Part shown: positions 8,312-19,000 of the stretch, in pieces | Layout: each line of letters begins with the position of its first letter | Numbering within the stretch: the stretch's first letter is position 1 | Assembly: GCF_015160855.1 (NCBI RefSeq) | Contig: NZ_CP063373.1 | Location: 8,717,001-8,781,000, forward strand | Length of the DNA: 64,000 bases | Direction of reading: 5' to 3' | Source: Streptomyces ferrugineus | GTDB taxonomy: Bacteria > Actinomycetota > Actinomycetes > Streptomycetales > Streptomycetaceae | Program-made: the position numbers and the translations under genes | Notes under the pieces: model-generated | What the model was told of the DNA's origin: nothing | What the model saw: the letters and a program-made list of their open reading frames with translations, nothing else | Databases searched by the model: none

Positions 8312-9205
8312 TCAGCCCGCGCGGGCCGGTTGCTCGTGGGTGGGCGGGACGGCGGAGCAGAAGACGCAGCGGTCGCCGATGACGTCGATGCCGCACCAGT
8401 GGCAGGAGTTCTGCCGTACGGAGGTGACGAGCTGGTAAAGCACCGACAGGTCGGGCAGATAGGCGCAGAACTCGATGAGCTTGGCGGTGCCCCACCAGGT
8501 CGCCGACTCGGCGGGCAGCGCCACCTCTCTCAGGCCCTGCGGGCGCCACGACTTGGCCAGGGTGGCGGTGACCCAGTCGGACTGGAGCTGGCCCTGGGCG
8601 ACCAGCATCGAGGTGCCGAACTCCGGGCCGGGCAGGGTGACGCCGGGGGCGATGCGCACGAGCTGCGGGACCGGGTGGGCGAGGACGCCGAACTGGCTGC
8701 CGGGCATCCAGGACTTGGCGTGCGACTTGAGGTCGACGGGGACGCGGTCGAGCTTGGTGACGGAGCCGAGGAGCGCCCCGGCGTGGATGTAGTGGGTGAG
8801 CAGCCGGCCGGCCGAGGCGAGGACGCCGGGGCTGAGGTCGCAGGAGGCGAGCTGGCGCAGCTGGCGGGCCAGGACGGCGAGTCCGAGCGGGGGCAGTTCG
8901 GGCCGGAAGACGGCGATACGGTCGCTCTCCAGCAGCGACCGCACGGTGTGCAGCCGCTGCTGCGTGCCCCGGGGTGCGGCCTGCGAGCAGACGACGATGA
9001 CATGGCCGTGCTGCTCGATGAGCGTCTGCATGCCCGCCAACGACCGCTCCAGCGGCTCACGTTCGAGGTCCTGGAGCACGACGGCGGGCACGGTTCGCTC
9101 GTCCTGCGCCGACAGCGCCATGTCGGCGCTGGTCACGGCAATGGCAGTTGGCACGCGCAGCTCCCCGATGACTTCATTGCGTGACTGTCTGAGCACTGTA
9201 TCCAC
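8312..9205 (-). CDS. Conserved protein with C-terminal zinc ribbon, upstream of cpaB
   Basis: About 297 residues from a GTG at 9205; an alternative TTG at 9262 adds 19 residues, and neither has a convincing ribosome site. The C-terminus has paired cysteine knuckles, CHWCG and CVFC, ten residues apart, typical of a small zinc ribbon. The preceding 240 residues look soluble and mixed alpha/beta, and I do not recognise the fold. There is no signal peptide or membrane segment. Its position at the head of the Tad operon, divergent from the chitinase, suggests a cytoplasmic accessory or regulatory role, but this is contextual inference only. Confidence 0.7.
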   Translation of the reverse strand: MDTVLRQSRNEVIGELRVPTAIAVTSADMALSAQDERTVPAVVLQDLEREPLERSLAGMQTLIEQHGHVIVVCSQAAPRGTQQRLHTVRSLLESDRIAVFRPELPPLGLAVLARQLRQLASCDLSPGVLASAGRLLTHYIHAGALLGSVTKLDRVPVDLKSHAKSWMPGSQFGVLAHPVPQLVRIAPGVTLPGPEFGTSMLVAQGQLQSDWVTATLAKSWRPQGLREVALPAESATWWGTAKLIEFCAYLPDLSVLYQLVTSVRQNSCHWCGIDVIGDRCVFCSAVPPTHEQPARAG

Positions 9206-9316
9206 GGCGCTATGGCCGGAGAACAGCTTCTCTCCAGCCGAGAAGCAACTCACCTCACACAAGTCACGCCAAAACGGGGCAGGTTACGCACACAAATTCT
9301 CCACGCTCGGAATCCC

Positions 9317-9352
9317 TTGACATGTGAATTGGTCTGGACCAAGTTGTCCAGC
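9317..9352 (+). promoter_or_regulatory. Chitinase promoter with DasR-like operator (dre)
   Basis: A TTGACA -35 box (9317-9322) is followed after 17 bases by a weak -10 (CAAGTT, 9340-9345). Between them lies TTGGTCTGGACCAA (9329-9342), whose arms TTGGTC and GACCAA are perfectly inverted. This closely matches the DasR-responsive element consensus (ACTGGTCTAGACCAGT-like) found at Streptomyces chitinase and GlcNAc genes. DasR bound here would block the spacer and release when glucosamine-phosphate accumulates. The predicted transcription start falls at or next to the ATG at 9353. Confidence 0.8.
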
Positions 9353-11038
9353 ATGCCTCTTGTCATGTCCATACGCAGCGGATTCCGGGTGGTCGCGGTC
9401 ACCGCGGCCCTGGCTCTCGCCCTCCTCCCCGCGGGCCACGCCTCCGCCGCGGACGTCAACAACGCCAAGAACGCCGGCTTCGAGTCCGGCCTGACCAACT
9501 GGACCTGCTCCGCGAACAGCGGCACGACCGTCTCCTCCCCGGTGCACGGCGGCGCCACCGCCCTGAAGGCGACCCCGGCCGGCCAGGACAACGCCCGCTG
9601 CACCCAGACGGTTGCCGTCCGCCCCGGCTCGACGTACACCCTGAGCGCCTGGGTCCAGGGCGGCTACACCTACCTGGGCGTGACGGGCACCGGCACCACC
9701 GACGTGTCGACCTGGACGCCCGACTCGTCGTCCTGGAAGCAGCTCTCGACCACCTTCACCACCGGCGCCTCGACGACCTCCGTGACGGTGTACACGCACG
9801 GCTGGTACGGACAGGCGGCGTACTACGCGGACGACCTGTCGGTGTACGGCCCCGACGGCGGAGGCACCGACCCGTCCCCCACGATCCCCGGCACCCCGAG
9901 CGGCCTGTCCGTGTCCGCCACGACCTCGACCTCCGTCTCCCTGGCCTGGAACACGGTCTCGGGCGCGAGCGGCTACAACGTCTACCGCAACGGCACGAAG
10001 GTGACCGCGGTGACCGGCACCTCCGCGACCGTGACCGGGCTCGCGGCCTCGACGTCGTACTCCTTCCAGGTCACGGCGACCAACGCGGCCGGTGAGTCAC
10101 CGAAGTCGGCGGCGGTGACGGGCACGACCACGGCGACCCCGGCGGGCCCGTCCCTGCCCAAGCACGCGGTGACCGGCTACTGGCAGAACTTCGACAACGG
10201 AGCCACCGTCCAGAAGCTCGCCGACGTTCAGTCCCAGTACGACATCATCGCCGTCGCCTTCGCGGACGCGACCTCGACGCCGGGCGCGGTGACCTTCAAC
10301 CTGGACTCGGCCGGTCTCGGCGGCTACACGGTCGACCAGTTCAAGGCCGACATCAGGGCCAAGCAGGCCGCCGGGAAGAAGGTCATCGTCTCGGTGGGCG
10401 GCGAGCGCGGCACGGTGACGGTGAACGACTCGGCGTCGGCGACGAACTTCGCGAACTCCGTGTACTCCCTGATGCAGACGTACGGCTTCGACGGCGTCGA
10501 CATCGACCTGGAGAACGGCCTCAACGCGACGTACATGACGCAGGCGCTCCGCTCCCTGTCGGCGAAGGCCGGCTCGTCGCTCGTCCTGACGATGGCACCG
10601 CAGACGATCGACATGCAGTCGACGTCGAACGCCTACTTCCAGACCGCGCTGAACGTGAAGGACATCCTCACGGTCGTCAACATGCAGTACTACAACAGCG
10701 GATCGATGCTGGGCTGCGACGGCAAGGTCTACAGCCAGGGCTCGGTGGACTTCCTGACCGCCCTGGCCTGCATCCAACTGGAGGGCGGCCTGGCTCCGTC
10801 GCAAGTGGGGCTGGGGTTGCCGGCTTCGACGCGGGCTGCCGGCAGCGGGTACGTGGCCCCGTCGGTCGTCAACAGCGCCCTGGACTGCCTCACCAAGGGC
10901 ACGGGCTGCGGCTCCTTCAAGCCCTCGCGGACCTATCCGGACCTGCGCGGCGCGATGACCTGGTCGACGAACTGGGACGCGACGGCGGGCAACGCGTGGT
11001 CGAACGCGGTGGGGCCGCATGTGCACGGGCTGCCGTAG
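9353..11038 (+). CDS. Secreted GH18 chitinase with carbohydrate-binding and FnIII domains
   Basis: 561 residues. A Sec signal peptide (about 1-36, ending GHASA-AD) is followed by a carbohydrate-binding beta-sandwich module (about 38-165), a fibronectin type III domain (about 185-265) and a C-terminal GH18 TIM barrel (about 275-561). The barrel carries the catalytic motif DGVDIDLE, with acid/base glutamate near residue 387, and a KVIVSVGG strand motif. It should hydrolyse chitin outside the cell. No ribosome site precedes either ATG (9353 or 9365), and the promoter places transcription start at the first ATG, so the message may be leaderless. The domain order matches known Streptomyces modular chitinases. 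Confidence 0.95.
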   Translation: MPLVMSIRSGFRVVAVTAALALALLPAGHASAADVNNAKNAGFESGLTNWTCSANSGTTVSSPVHGGATALKATPAGQDNARCTQTVAVRPGSTYTLSAWVQGGYTYLGVTGTGTTDVSTWTPDSSSWKQLSTTFTTGASTTSVTVYTHGWYGQAAYYADDLSVYGPDGGGTDPSPTIPGTPSGLSVSATTSTSVSLAWNTVSGASGYNVYRNGTKVTAVTGTSATVTGLAASTSYSFQVTATNAAGESPKSAAVTGTTTATPAGPSLPKHAVTGYWQNFDNGATVQKLADVQSQYDIIAVAFADATSTPGAVTFNLDSAGLGGYTVDQFKADIRAKQAAGKKVIVSVGGERGTVTVNDSASATNFANSVYSLMQTYGFDGVDIDLENGLNATYMTQALRSLSAKAGSSLVLTMAPQTIDMQSTSNAYFQTALNVKDILTVVNMQYYNSGSMLGCDGKVYSQGSVDFLTALACIQLEGGLAPSQVGLGLPASTRAAGSGYVAPSVVNSALDCLTKGTGCGSFKPSRTYPDLRGAMTWSTNWDATAGNAWSNAVGPHVHGLP

Positions 11039-11061
11039 ACGCAGATGAAGCATTTGGGAAA

Positions 11062-11099
11062 TCGCCCCTGCTCACGGTTGGTTACATGGGCAGGGGCGA
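11062..11099 (+). terminator. Hairpin terminator after the chitinase gene
   Basis: A perfect 10-bp stem, TCGCCCCTGC (11062-11071) paired with GCAGGGGCGA (11090-11099), encloses an 18-base loop and begins 23 bases after the chitinase stop. It lacks a T-tract, as is usual for Streptomyces terminators. Confidence 0.7.
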
Positions 11100-11253
11100 G
11101 CGTGCACGTGAGTGGGCCGTCGGGCTCAACTGCCTTGATGAACGAAGACAGGGAGCCAGGGTCTGCCTGTTGAGTTCGCTCACCACGTCGATCACAGCAA
11201 TCTCTGTAGAGCCAGCCACAATTGCTGAACATCGTCGTCAGCGCTCCACCCTC

Positions 11254-11451
11254 TCAGCTCGCAAGCTTCGAGCAGAGACCGCCCACCCGCGCGGCGTCAG
11301 ATGAAAAATCGCCAACGTCCACACCAAACGAAGCGAAGTCCGGAACTCCCTTCATTACCAGATGGATCCCCGGAGCAGCGGGACACATGTCAACCGAGAT
11401 GGGCCCATCAAAGAACATCACTTGGGCCCATCTTTCCACCCGTAGCTTCAT
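11254..11451 (-). CDS. Possible small protein or decayed remnant in the immunity array
   Basis: A 65-residue frame from an ATG at 11451, beginning MKLRVERWAQVMFFDG, which reads like a genuine soluble protein fragment. It lies 33 bases downstream of the last SUKH gene on the same strand, in the same lower-G+C DNA. No clear ribosome site precedes it and I recognise no family. It could be a truncated immunity gene left from an earlier toxin cassette, or a chance frame. The rest of 11100-11484 holds nothing else I can support. Confidence 0.3.
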   Translation of the reverse strand: MKLRVERWAQVMFFDGPISVDMCPAAPGIHLVMKGVPDFASFGVDVGDFSSDAARVGGLCSKLAS

Positions 11452-11484
11452 TCGCAGACTACGCAAGAGCCAGGTTGCACGATT

Positions 11485-11922
11485 CTAAATTGAATACCAT
11501 CCCTCGCCGCCAGCAGAAAGATATCGCGTGACGAAATCTCGCAAGCCATTGGCAACCCAACATCTGCTGTCATTTTCATGCTGCCACACGAAGATATCCC
11601 TACAAGGAGGAGAAACGATGAACGCAAAAAGATCGCCACTGCCGCTATCACCGAAGAACAGCAGCGAATCAAACGGCATGTAGAGTTGACGAAATTCGAC
11701 AGTTCCTCTCATCTCCCGATTCCTCCGCACAATCTCACCGACCGGCCAGATGAAATCGCAGCCAAATCCATCGGAAACGCCGTCGGATTCAAACAGGAAA
11801 GATTTCAACTCTTCAGGAATGGGTTGACCAAGAGAAGATTCTGCCGAACAAAGGATTTCGCCGTCAGCAGGATTCGAGAAATCGAATTCGGTAGATAGGG
11901 ATGCAATAAGTTCACGCCACAC
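11485..11922 (-). CDS. SMI1/KNR4 (SUKH) family immunity-like protein
   Basis: 145 residues from a GTG at 11922 with a GGGAGAAAG ribosome site nine bases upstream; longer in-frame extensions lack this. The fold signature of SUKH proteins is visible: an N-terminal helix, then LGQPIPEELKSFLFESDGVSD (about 30-55), the segment that caps the family core, followed by a beta-rich half with IWPVGEIVRRNREM and FFGDSGSGDLFAF. SUKH proteins neutralise nuclease toxins by direct binding. Base composition is lower in G+C than the surroundings, as in the toxin tip. It is probably an orphan immunity gene protecting against a different toxin variant. Confidence 0.8.
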   Translation of the reverse strand: MWRELIASLSTEFDFSNPADGEILCSAESSLGQPIPEELKSFLFESDGVSDGFGCDFIWPVGEIVRRNREMRGTVEFRQLYMPFDSLLFFGDSGSGDLFAFIVSPPCRDIFVWQHENDSRCWVANGLRDFVTRYLSAGGEGWYSI

Positions 11923-12124
11923 TGCAAGCTTTCTCCCACCTTGCGGGCCAGCTATTACACTCCGGGACGCACAACAGCAAGAACCCGACCAGCAGGCGCA
12001 ATCAAACGAAGGCCGATTACAGGGCCTCGATACGCTGCCGTCAACGACTACCGTCAACAGCCTCTGATGTCCCACCGACAAGAGCTGACGAATTCACATA
12101 TGTACGGATTCCTGGATTCAGCGG

Positions 12125-12457
12125 CTAATTCTGCGTACGGATTGGCTTTAACGAACTCGGCAGCCCAGCAATCCAGACCGTCACATCGTAAGAGAGACCG
12201 GATGGTGAATCACCAATCACCACCCGATGCTCGCCTCGACTGGCGCAGCGATAGACGGTCTCGAACTCGCCACTATCGAGCAATGATATCGAAACATACC
12301 AGTCGACAGAAGCCAGTACCGGCTCCACAACGAAGGATCCATTATCGCGCAGGTTGAGTTCGCCAATGAACTCAAAGATCAAGTCCTCGGATGGATTGTC
12401 GTAACGGTCTCTGCGTTCATTTTCGATGAAGAAGTAAGCGCCGCCGAGAACAGACAC
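12125..12457 (-). CDS. Small unrecognised protein in the immunity array
   Basis: 110 residues from a GTG at 12457, seven bases after an AGAGGA ribosome site. The protein is rich in beta-prone and acidic stretches (for example DLIFEFIGELNLRDNG and EPVLASVDWYVSISLLDSG) with no signal peptide or membrane segment. I do not recognise the family. It lies between two SUKH genes on the same strand and shares their lower G+C, so a role as another immunity protein of the polymorphic-toxin locus is likely but inferred. The 202 bases between it and the next SUKH gene hold no feature I can support. Confidence 0.6.
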   Translation of the reverse strand: MSVLGGAYFFIENERRDRYDNPSEDLIFEFIGELNLRDNGSFVVEPVLASVDWYVSISLLDSGEFETVYRCASRGEHRVVIGDSPSGLSYDVTVWIAGLPSSLKPIRTQN

Positions 12458-12576
12458 TCAATCCTCTTTGCAGATTTCAACGTTTCAGAGCGGCATCCCG
12501 CCAGGCGGGCAAGCCCTCTATCAGAAGCCTCACCAGAAAGGCCTGGCGAGGCTTCCCGCTCCCGCGAATCTGAGCT

Positions 12577-13071
12577 TCAACCAGATTCTCGCCAGCGCGC
12601 CACAGCTCGCTGACAAAGATCAAAGGCGAAAGAGCCAAAATTTCTTCCAAGCCTCTCCATGCCCTCGCGGTCCGAGACTCCTGGATTCCACACGAGGACC
12701 GGATACTCGCCTTCCGGATCCGCCTGCGATGCATCTAGAACAACCAGTCCACCCATTCCGTCGAACATCGTAACAATCAGATCAGACGGCATTCCATACT
12801 GGCTGCGAGCATCCAGGGTTTCCGCTACGGAGCCCAACAGCTTCTGCCCCATAGCGGGCGTCTGGTACACACCGAGAAATTCTTCGCCGGCGACATCCCA
12901 GGTCCCGAACTCTTCGATCAGACGACGGTACGAGAGGGGGAACTCGACGCCTAGATCACGCTCGGCTGCGGTCATTGTCTCTGCGTCACAGCCCTCGGCA
13001 TGGTTCGCGATGTCATCGTTCTCATGGACCAGCTCGATCAGCCGTTCGCTTGCCTCAACAGCGTTCATCAT
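12577..13071 (-). CDS. SMI1/KNR4 (SUKH) immunity protein for the RHS-LHH toxin
   Basis: 164 residues starting ATGATG at 13071, with AGGA eight bases upstream. The first two codons overlap the TGA stop of the RHS toxin gene, the coupled arrangement expected for a cognate immunity gene. The SUKH signature is clear: ERDLGVEFPLSYRRLIEEFG (about 40-60), FLGVYQTP, then a beta segment MFDGMGGLVVLDASQ and EYPVLVWNPG. SUKH proteins typically bind and inhibit HNH/LHH nucleases, matching the toxin tip. It should act in the cytoplasm, protecting the producer and siblings. Confidence 0.88.
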   Translation of the reverse strand: MMNAVEASERLIELVHENDDIANHAEGCDAETMTAAERDLGVEFPLSYRRLIEEFGTWDVAGEEFLGVYQTPAMGQKLLGSVAETLDARSQYGMPSDLIVTMFDGMGGLVVLDASQADPEGEYPVLVWNPGVSDREGMERLGRNFGSFAFDLCQRAVARWRESG

Positions 13072-16000
13072 CCACCAAATCCTGCCGCTCTGTCCTTCCA
13101 ATACTGAGTTTTCCACTCGTTGAAGGCACCTCGATCGATCCCGCTGGGGATCTTGGTACCTGCCTTCCAGTGCAGTTGATTATAGTTCCCGAAGTGCATC
13201 GAGTGCGTCACCTCGGCAACCGGACCCTTCTGTGTCTGGAGCATGTGATGAAGATTCATCGGCTTGTCATCCGGGCCCATCGGGGCCAGGCCCTGCTTCA
13301 TTCTCTTGAGATTGCTTCGACCGTACTTGTCGGCAGATGAAACATACCCAGGATCCACAAGGTCATCTCTCTGATAAATGCGCTGACCTTTGTAGTCGGT
13401 TCGAGACCAGCGCGTAAGAGCAGTCGTGTTGGCTTTCGGCTTTGTGGTCGTAGGCTTGTGGGAGAAGATTGCGGCGATAGCGCTGGGAACGAGGTAGGCA
13501 TCGCTCCCCGGGTCGTAGCCTTGTTCAGCTGCCCATGCGTCGAACTGCTCCCCATAATCGCATCCCGGAGTTCCCGCCCCTCCGTTCAGGCAGTCGTCAT
13601 CGAAGGGCCACGCGAAATACTCGGCCAAGTAAGGGAAGTTCGAGACGAGACCGAAGATGAGATTCCCGACCGGTCCTGGGTCTGAGGGGCCGGGGTTGTA
13701 GTTGCATGAGCCGATGCCGTCTTTTCGAGAGCAGGTGTCGTTGACGTTGCCGGTGCTGTCTGTCTCGGCGGTGCCAGTCAGGGCGTCCCCGATGTGTGCC
13801 GTGCTGTTGGTCTTGTCGCGCTCGGGGTGGTACACCGAGTCGCTGTCCGGGACGCCGTTGTTGCAGCCGGTAATCACTCCGCTGTGGCATTCGGGGACGC
13901 CCATGCCGCTCGGGTCAGAGAGGCTGACGGGGTTGTTGTGGGCGTAGCTGTAGCCGTTGAGACTCTGGGGTTTGTCGGTTTCCAGCAGGGGGTCGACGCT
14001 GATGAACTGGCCGAGGGTGGGGTCGTATTGGCGGGCGCCGATGTGGGTGAGGCCGGTTACGGTGTCGCGGGTTTTGCCGAGGAAGGCCTTGTCGTCGGGC
14101 CAGGTGGTGGTGTCGCCGATGGGCTGGCCGCGGTCGGCGCCGAAGGGGGTGGCGAAGCGTTTGGTGTAGGCCTGGGCCGTGTCCGGGCCGATGGCCAGGG
14201 TGGATGTGTTGTGGTGGTCGCCGGCCAGGTAGGTGAGTTTGTTGGTGCCGGATTTGTTCGAGCGGACAGCGGCGGTGATGCCGCCTGCGGCGTAGTGGCG
14301 CTGGGCCCAGGTGGTGCCGTCGGCGCGCAGGTGGAGTTCCGTGGCGCCCGCGTACAGGACGCGCTCACCGCCGGTGGTGGCGCGGATCAGCAGCTGGCCG
14401 TCGGCGCCGTACAGGTAGTCGGTGGCCTTGCCCGCTTCGGTGAGCTTGGCCAGCCTGCCCTCGGCCGACCAGCTGAGGTCCTGTGTGCCGGAGGTGCCGG
14501 GCCGTTTGGTGGTGTTGCCGGTGGTGTCGTAGGTGTAGGAACGCTGGGGGCTGGCGCAGTCGGACTCGGTGGTGGTGCCGGTCAGGGTGTGCGGCTGTGC
14601 GGCGTTGCTGTAGCAGTAGGTCGTCTTCGTATTGCCGCTGCTCTTGTGGAGCGTTTCGCTGGTGCGCTGGCCGGCGTCGTTGTAGGTGTAGCCCGTCCAG
14701 TACGGGGCCGGGCCCGACAGGGCGGAGGCGCTGCGTGTGTCCGAGCAGTTCTGCGAGGTGGGGGTCCAGGCCTCGGTCAGGCGCTGGTGGCCGTCGTAGG
14801 CGAAGCACTGCGTCTCCGCCGCACTGGTACCGCCCAGCGTGGTCGGGTCGGAGATGGAGGTGACGTTCCCGGACTGGTCGTAGCCGTAGTTGAGGTCCTG
14901 CAGCATGTACGGGTGCGTCTGGTCCGTGACATGGCTACGCGTCAGGCGTCCTGTGCCCTCCTCGAAACGGTTCGTGACGTAGAAGCTCTTGTTGCCGCTG
15001 CCGCCCGTGCCCAGCGTGAGCTGCTGCGGTTGGGCGAGGGCCGAGTAGGAGACGTCGCGCAGGTAGCCCGTCGATCCGCCGATCGAGGTCAGGTTGCCCA
15101 GGCCGTCGTAGGTGAAGCCGATGATCTCCGAGGGCAGGCCGCCCATCGCGGGCTGGCGGTCGAACTGCTGGGTGCCGTCGATGTTGTAGTACGTCTCATA
15201 GGCCAGCGTCGATGGCTCGCCTGCCTGCACGAACGGGTCGCTGTCCGGGAGCTGGAGCTGGGTGCTGGTGGCTCGATCCAAGCTGTCGTAGGCGGTGACG
15301 GTCTGGGTGTAGGCCTGGCCTGTCTTGCCGCCTACGTAGCGGGTGGAGGAGGTGGGCTGGCCCTTGAGGAGTGTGTCGTAGGTGTAGCCGGTCTGCTGGT
15401 TGGCGTCCGTCTTCGAGCCTGTCCAGGTGCCCGTGGCGCGGCCCAGTTCGTCGTACGCAGTCAGGATCGACTTGCCGCGGGAGTCTGTGGACTTGATGAC
15501 CTGGTCGAGGGCGTTGTACTCGGTGGTCGTCGTGCCCTTGTCCGGGTCGTCGGTGCTGGTCTGCCGGCCGAACAGGTCGTAGCCGTAGGTCCACTTGGCG
15601 CCGTCGGGGCTCGTGATGGACTTCTGCTGGCCGTCCAGGGCGTACGTGAACCTGGTGGCCGCGAATGAGGCGCCGGGGCCGGTGCCGAAGTCGGCATCGG
15701 CCGGGCTTTCGCCCGCGTACTCGCGGGACTCCGTCGTCCGCCCCCGTACGTCGGTGATCGTGCGCTTGGCCGCGCCGCCCTGAAGTGCGGTCGTGGCCAC
15801 GGAGTCGCCGGTGTAGCTGGTGCTGGTGGACCACTTCTTGACGCCGTAGACATACAGGGTGCTGGACGTCGCACGTCCCGCCCCGTCGAAGACGGTCTGC
15901 GTCTGGGTCGGCGCCTCGCCGTACTCGGCACGCGTGTACGTGCCGTTGGGCGTGCTGGTGGTGTCGAAGATGTCGGCGTACGTCTCGTAGGCGAGACCGC

Positions 16001-19000
16001 GGGTGTCGTAGCGCGTGTCGGTCAGCAGCCGGCCGCCCTGCGGTGTCGGCGACTGGGTCTGCAGCGGGCGCAGGAGGGCGTCGTAGAGCGCGTAGCTGGT
16101 GTTGTAGGTGTCGCCGTCCTTCTTCAGGGTGGAGGTCGACACCCAGGACGGCTTGGTGCTGTCCAGGTGGTAGGCGAACTTGGTGTTCGGCGCCTGGCTG
16201 CCGCGGACCCGGTTCGGCAGCCACACCTCGGTCAGGCGGCCGAGCGCGTCGTAGTTCAGCTCGGTCTTCTTGAGGTTGATGTCGTAGCTGCGCAAGGTCA
16301 GACCGCGGCGCGGGTCGAGGAAGCTGACCGACCTGTACTGCTTGGGATCGGTGGTGATGGTCTTGGTCAGCGGGCCCGCCTCGGCGGGGGTGTACGCCGT
16401 GGACGTGGTGTTCCCTGCCGTGTCCGCAACGCTCAGCGGGCGGCCGAGCACGTCGTAGGTCGTCGCGGTGACTTTCTGCCACCCCGTCGGCATGCGATCG
16501 CCGTTGAGGTCCGCGGTGGTCGCGTAGCCGGTAGCACGACCGGTCCAGGTCGCCTCGCCCTTACTGGGCTTCTGGGCGGCCGACCAGCCTGTGGCCGTCG
16601 CGTTGTCGTAGGCGACAGCGGTGTCGGAAAGCACGTCTCCACGGGTGGCCGAGGTGGCGGGCAGGGACAGCGACGTGTCCACCGTCGCGCAGGTGCGGGC
16701 CACGGTGCGGGTACGGGAGACCAGGCTGGTGATGCCCAGGTCGGTGTTGCGGGCGTACCAGGTGCGGGTGCACGTCTCGTCGCCGCCCAGTCCGCGCTGC
16801 CCGTAGTCGTCGTAGCTGCTGACCATGCCCAGCGTGTCGTAGCGGGCCGTGGACACATGGGTGCGCCAGCTCGCGGAGCCGGTGAGATAGGTGCTGGTGT
16901 AGGTCGTGGTGTTGCGGACCCACTGGGCGATGTGGTCGGCGGCGTCAGGAACCGTCTGCGTCGCCGTCTGGCCGTAGGTGTAGCTCTTGAAGACACTGCT
17001 GATGGGTTGGCTGCCGTTGTACGTGACCTGCTGGCGCAGCACACCCTTCCAGCGGTCACTGTCAGAGGCGGCGCCGAAGTCCACGTCCGTGTCGAGCAGC
17101 GGGGCGACGGTCACGGACTTGGTGGTGCCGTCCTTGTTCCTGTCCCCGTGCATGCCCTGCATGTACAGCGAGACCGTCTTGGAGCGAGTCACCGCCGTCG
17201 CGCCGGTCCACGCGGTGACCTTCCGGTAGCCGCGCCAGTCCGACCATGTCCGCTCGTCCTTCGGCGTGAACGGGTCGTCGTTGTAGTGCCAGGCCGCGCC
17301 GCTGTAGGCATAGGCGTGCTCGACCGCTTCGTTGTTCGCGGCCGGGTCGGAAGCCAACACGGCGAGTACCCGGTACTTGTGGAACCAGTCGACGGACGCG
17401 TTCTCAGCACCGTTGATATGCCAGTACTGCGGGTAGCAGGAACGGGTGTTGGTGTCCTCGGCCGCCCCGATGACCTGGCTGCGCACGCACTCCGGCGACG
17501 ACAGCGTCACCGTGGTGATGGCCCCGGTCTCCGAGGTGACGGTGGAGATGCGGGGACGGGTCAGCGGCAGGATGTCGTCCGTGGCGTCGACCCGGTTGGG
17601 CCGCATCTGGTACGTGAACGAGATCGGGCTGAGCGCGATGCTCGTGTCGCCCGCCTTGCCGGTGCGCTTGAGTGACTTCAGCGTCAGCACCTGGTCGGAG
17701 CTGTCGCCGATGTCTCCGCCGTCCAGGTACTGCTGGGTCAGTGACCAGGAGTCCACGGGGTCGTAGGCGTCGCTCGTGGCGTTGTACGAGTACGTGCTGA
17801 TGCCGGTCACGCGCTTACGGGTAAAGAACGACGGGCCGGCCGCGTCGCACTCGGAGTCGTCCTTCGAGCAGATCGCGTCGAACGGCACGTCCGGCCAGTT
17901 GTCGGCGGTGTCCTTCGTCAGACTGGAGCAGTCGGAAGCGGTGCAGCGCTCGGCATAGCCGAAGGTGACCTTGGCGTCCGCCTTGTCGGTGAACAGGGCG
18001 CCCTTGCGCAGGCCGTACTCGATGCGGTTGAGGTACCCGCCCCGCGTGTAAGAGGCGTTCGCCGTCGTCGCCTTGTTCTTCTTGTAGTAGTTCGACTCCT
18101 TCGTGTACCAGTACGTGGCCGCGTTGCCGTGGGTGTCCTCGACATAGTCCAAGCCCCACCGCCACGCCTGGGTCACCGCCCGGTCGGCGAAAGCATCGCC
18201 GCCCGAGTAGCCAGGCTCGCCGGAGTCGTCGCCGAACACCGGTGCTGTCCAGGCGGAGTTGGTGCGCTGGGTGCCCGCACCGTCCAGCTTGTTCAGGCCG
18301 AACACGTACCTGGTGCCATCGCCGGTGATGACGGTCCAGTACTCGCCATTGTCGTCACCGTTGTCCGCCCCGGTGGAGCGCGTCACCTTCGAGGCATCGT
18401 CGTCCTCCAGGCGCCACTGGCCACTGTCGCCGTCCTTGACCAGACGGGTCGACTTGCCGTTCAGCACCAAGCGGGCGTTGTCGTACTTCCAGCACCGGTC
18501 GAAGACGTCCGCGTGACCGTCGTCGTCACAGGAGCCGTAGCTGCGTTCGATATAGGACTCGGTGAGTGTGAAGCCCTCGCCGACCGAGGTTCCCTGGTTG
18601 TTGGTCGTTGCGGTACGGCCGTCCACGCTGCCCGAGTCGTACGACAGCGACAGCGGCGGCGTGGGACCGGCCGCGGCGGGCGGCACCGTGAAGTCGTACG
18701 ACCAGGTGAAGGCCCCCGAGCTGCCGCCCGCCTGCCACGCGGAGGACGCCGACAACGGCGTCGCCGAGTAGTCCCCTGCCCCCTTGGGCGACTGACCGGA
18801 GCCACCGGCTGCGGCGGTGACCGCGAGAACCGTCGCGGACGAGGTGGCGCCGTCGGCGGAGCGAAGGAGTTGCGCGGACGTGCCGTCGGCCGTCTCCGCC
18901 AGAGTCACTTTCGCCGAGACCGACTGCTGCGCGACGTCGTTGTCCGACTCCAGCGGCTGTTGCTCGCGGCATTCGCGCTTGTGCGGAGTCGTCAGCGCGC

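Noticed and set aside
6413..9184. Very long plus-strand open frame opposite the Tad genes
   Set aside because: It is antisense to several well-supported genes and has the Gly/Asp/Val-rich composition typical of high-G+C shadow frames.
11485..11922. Phage or transposon origin for the low-G+C region
   Set aside because: No integrase, transposase, terminal repeats or tRNA target is seen; cassette exchange in a toxin locus explains the composition.
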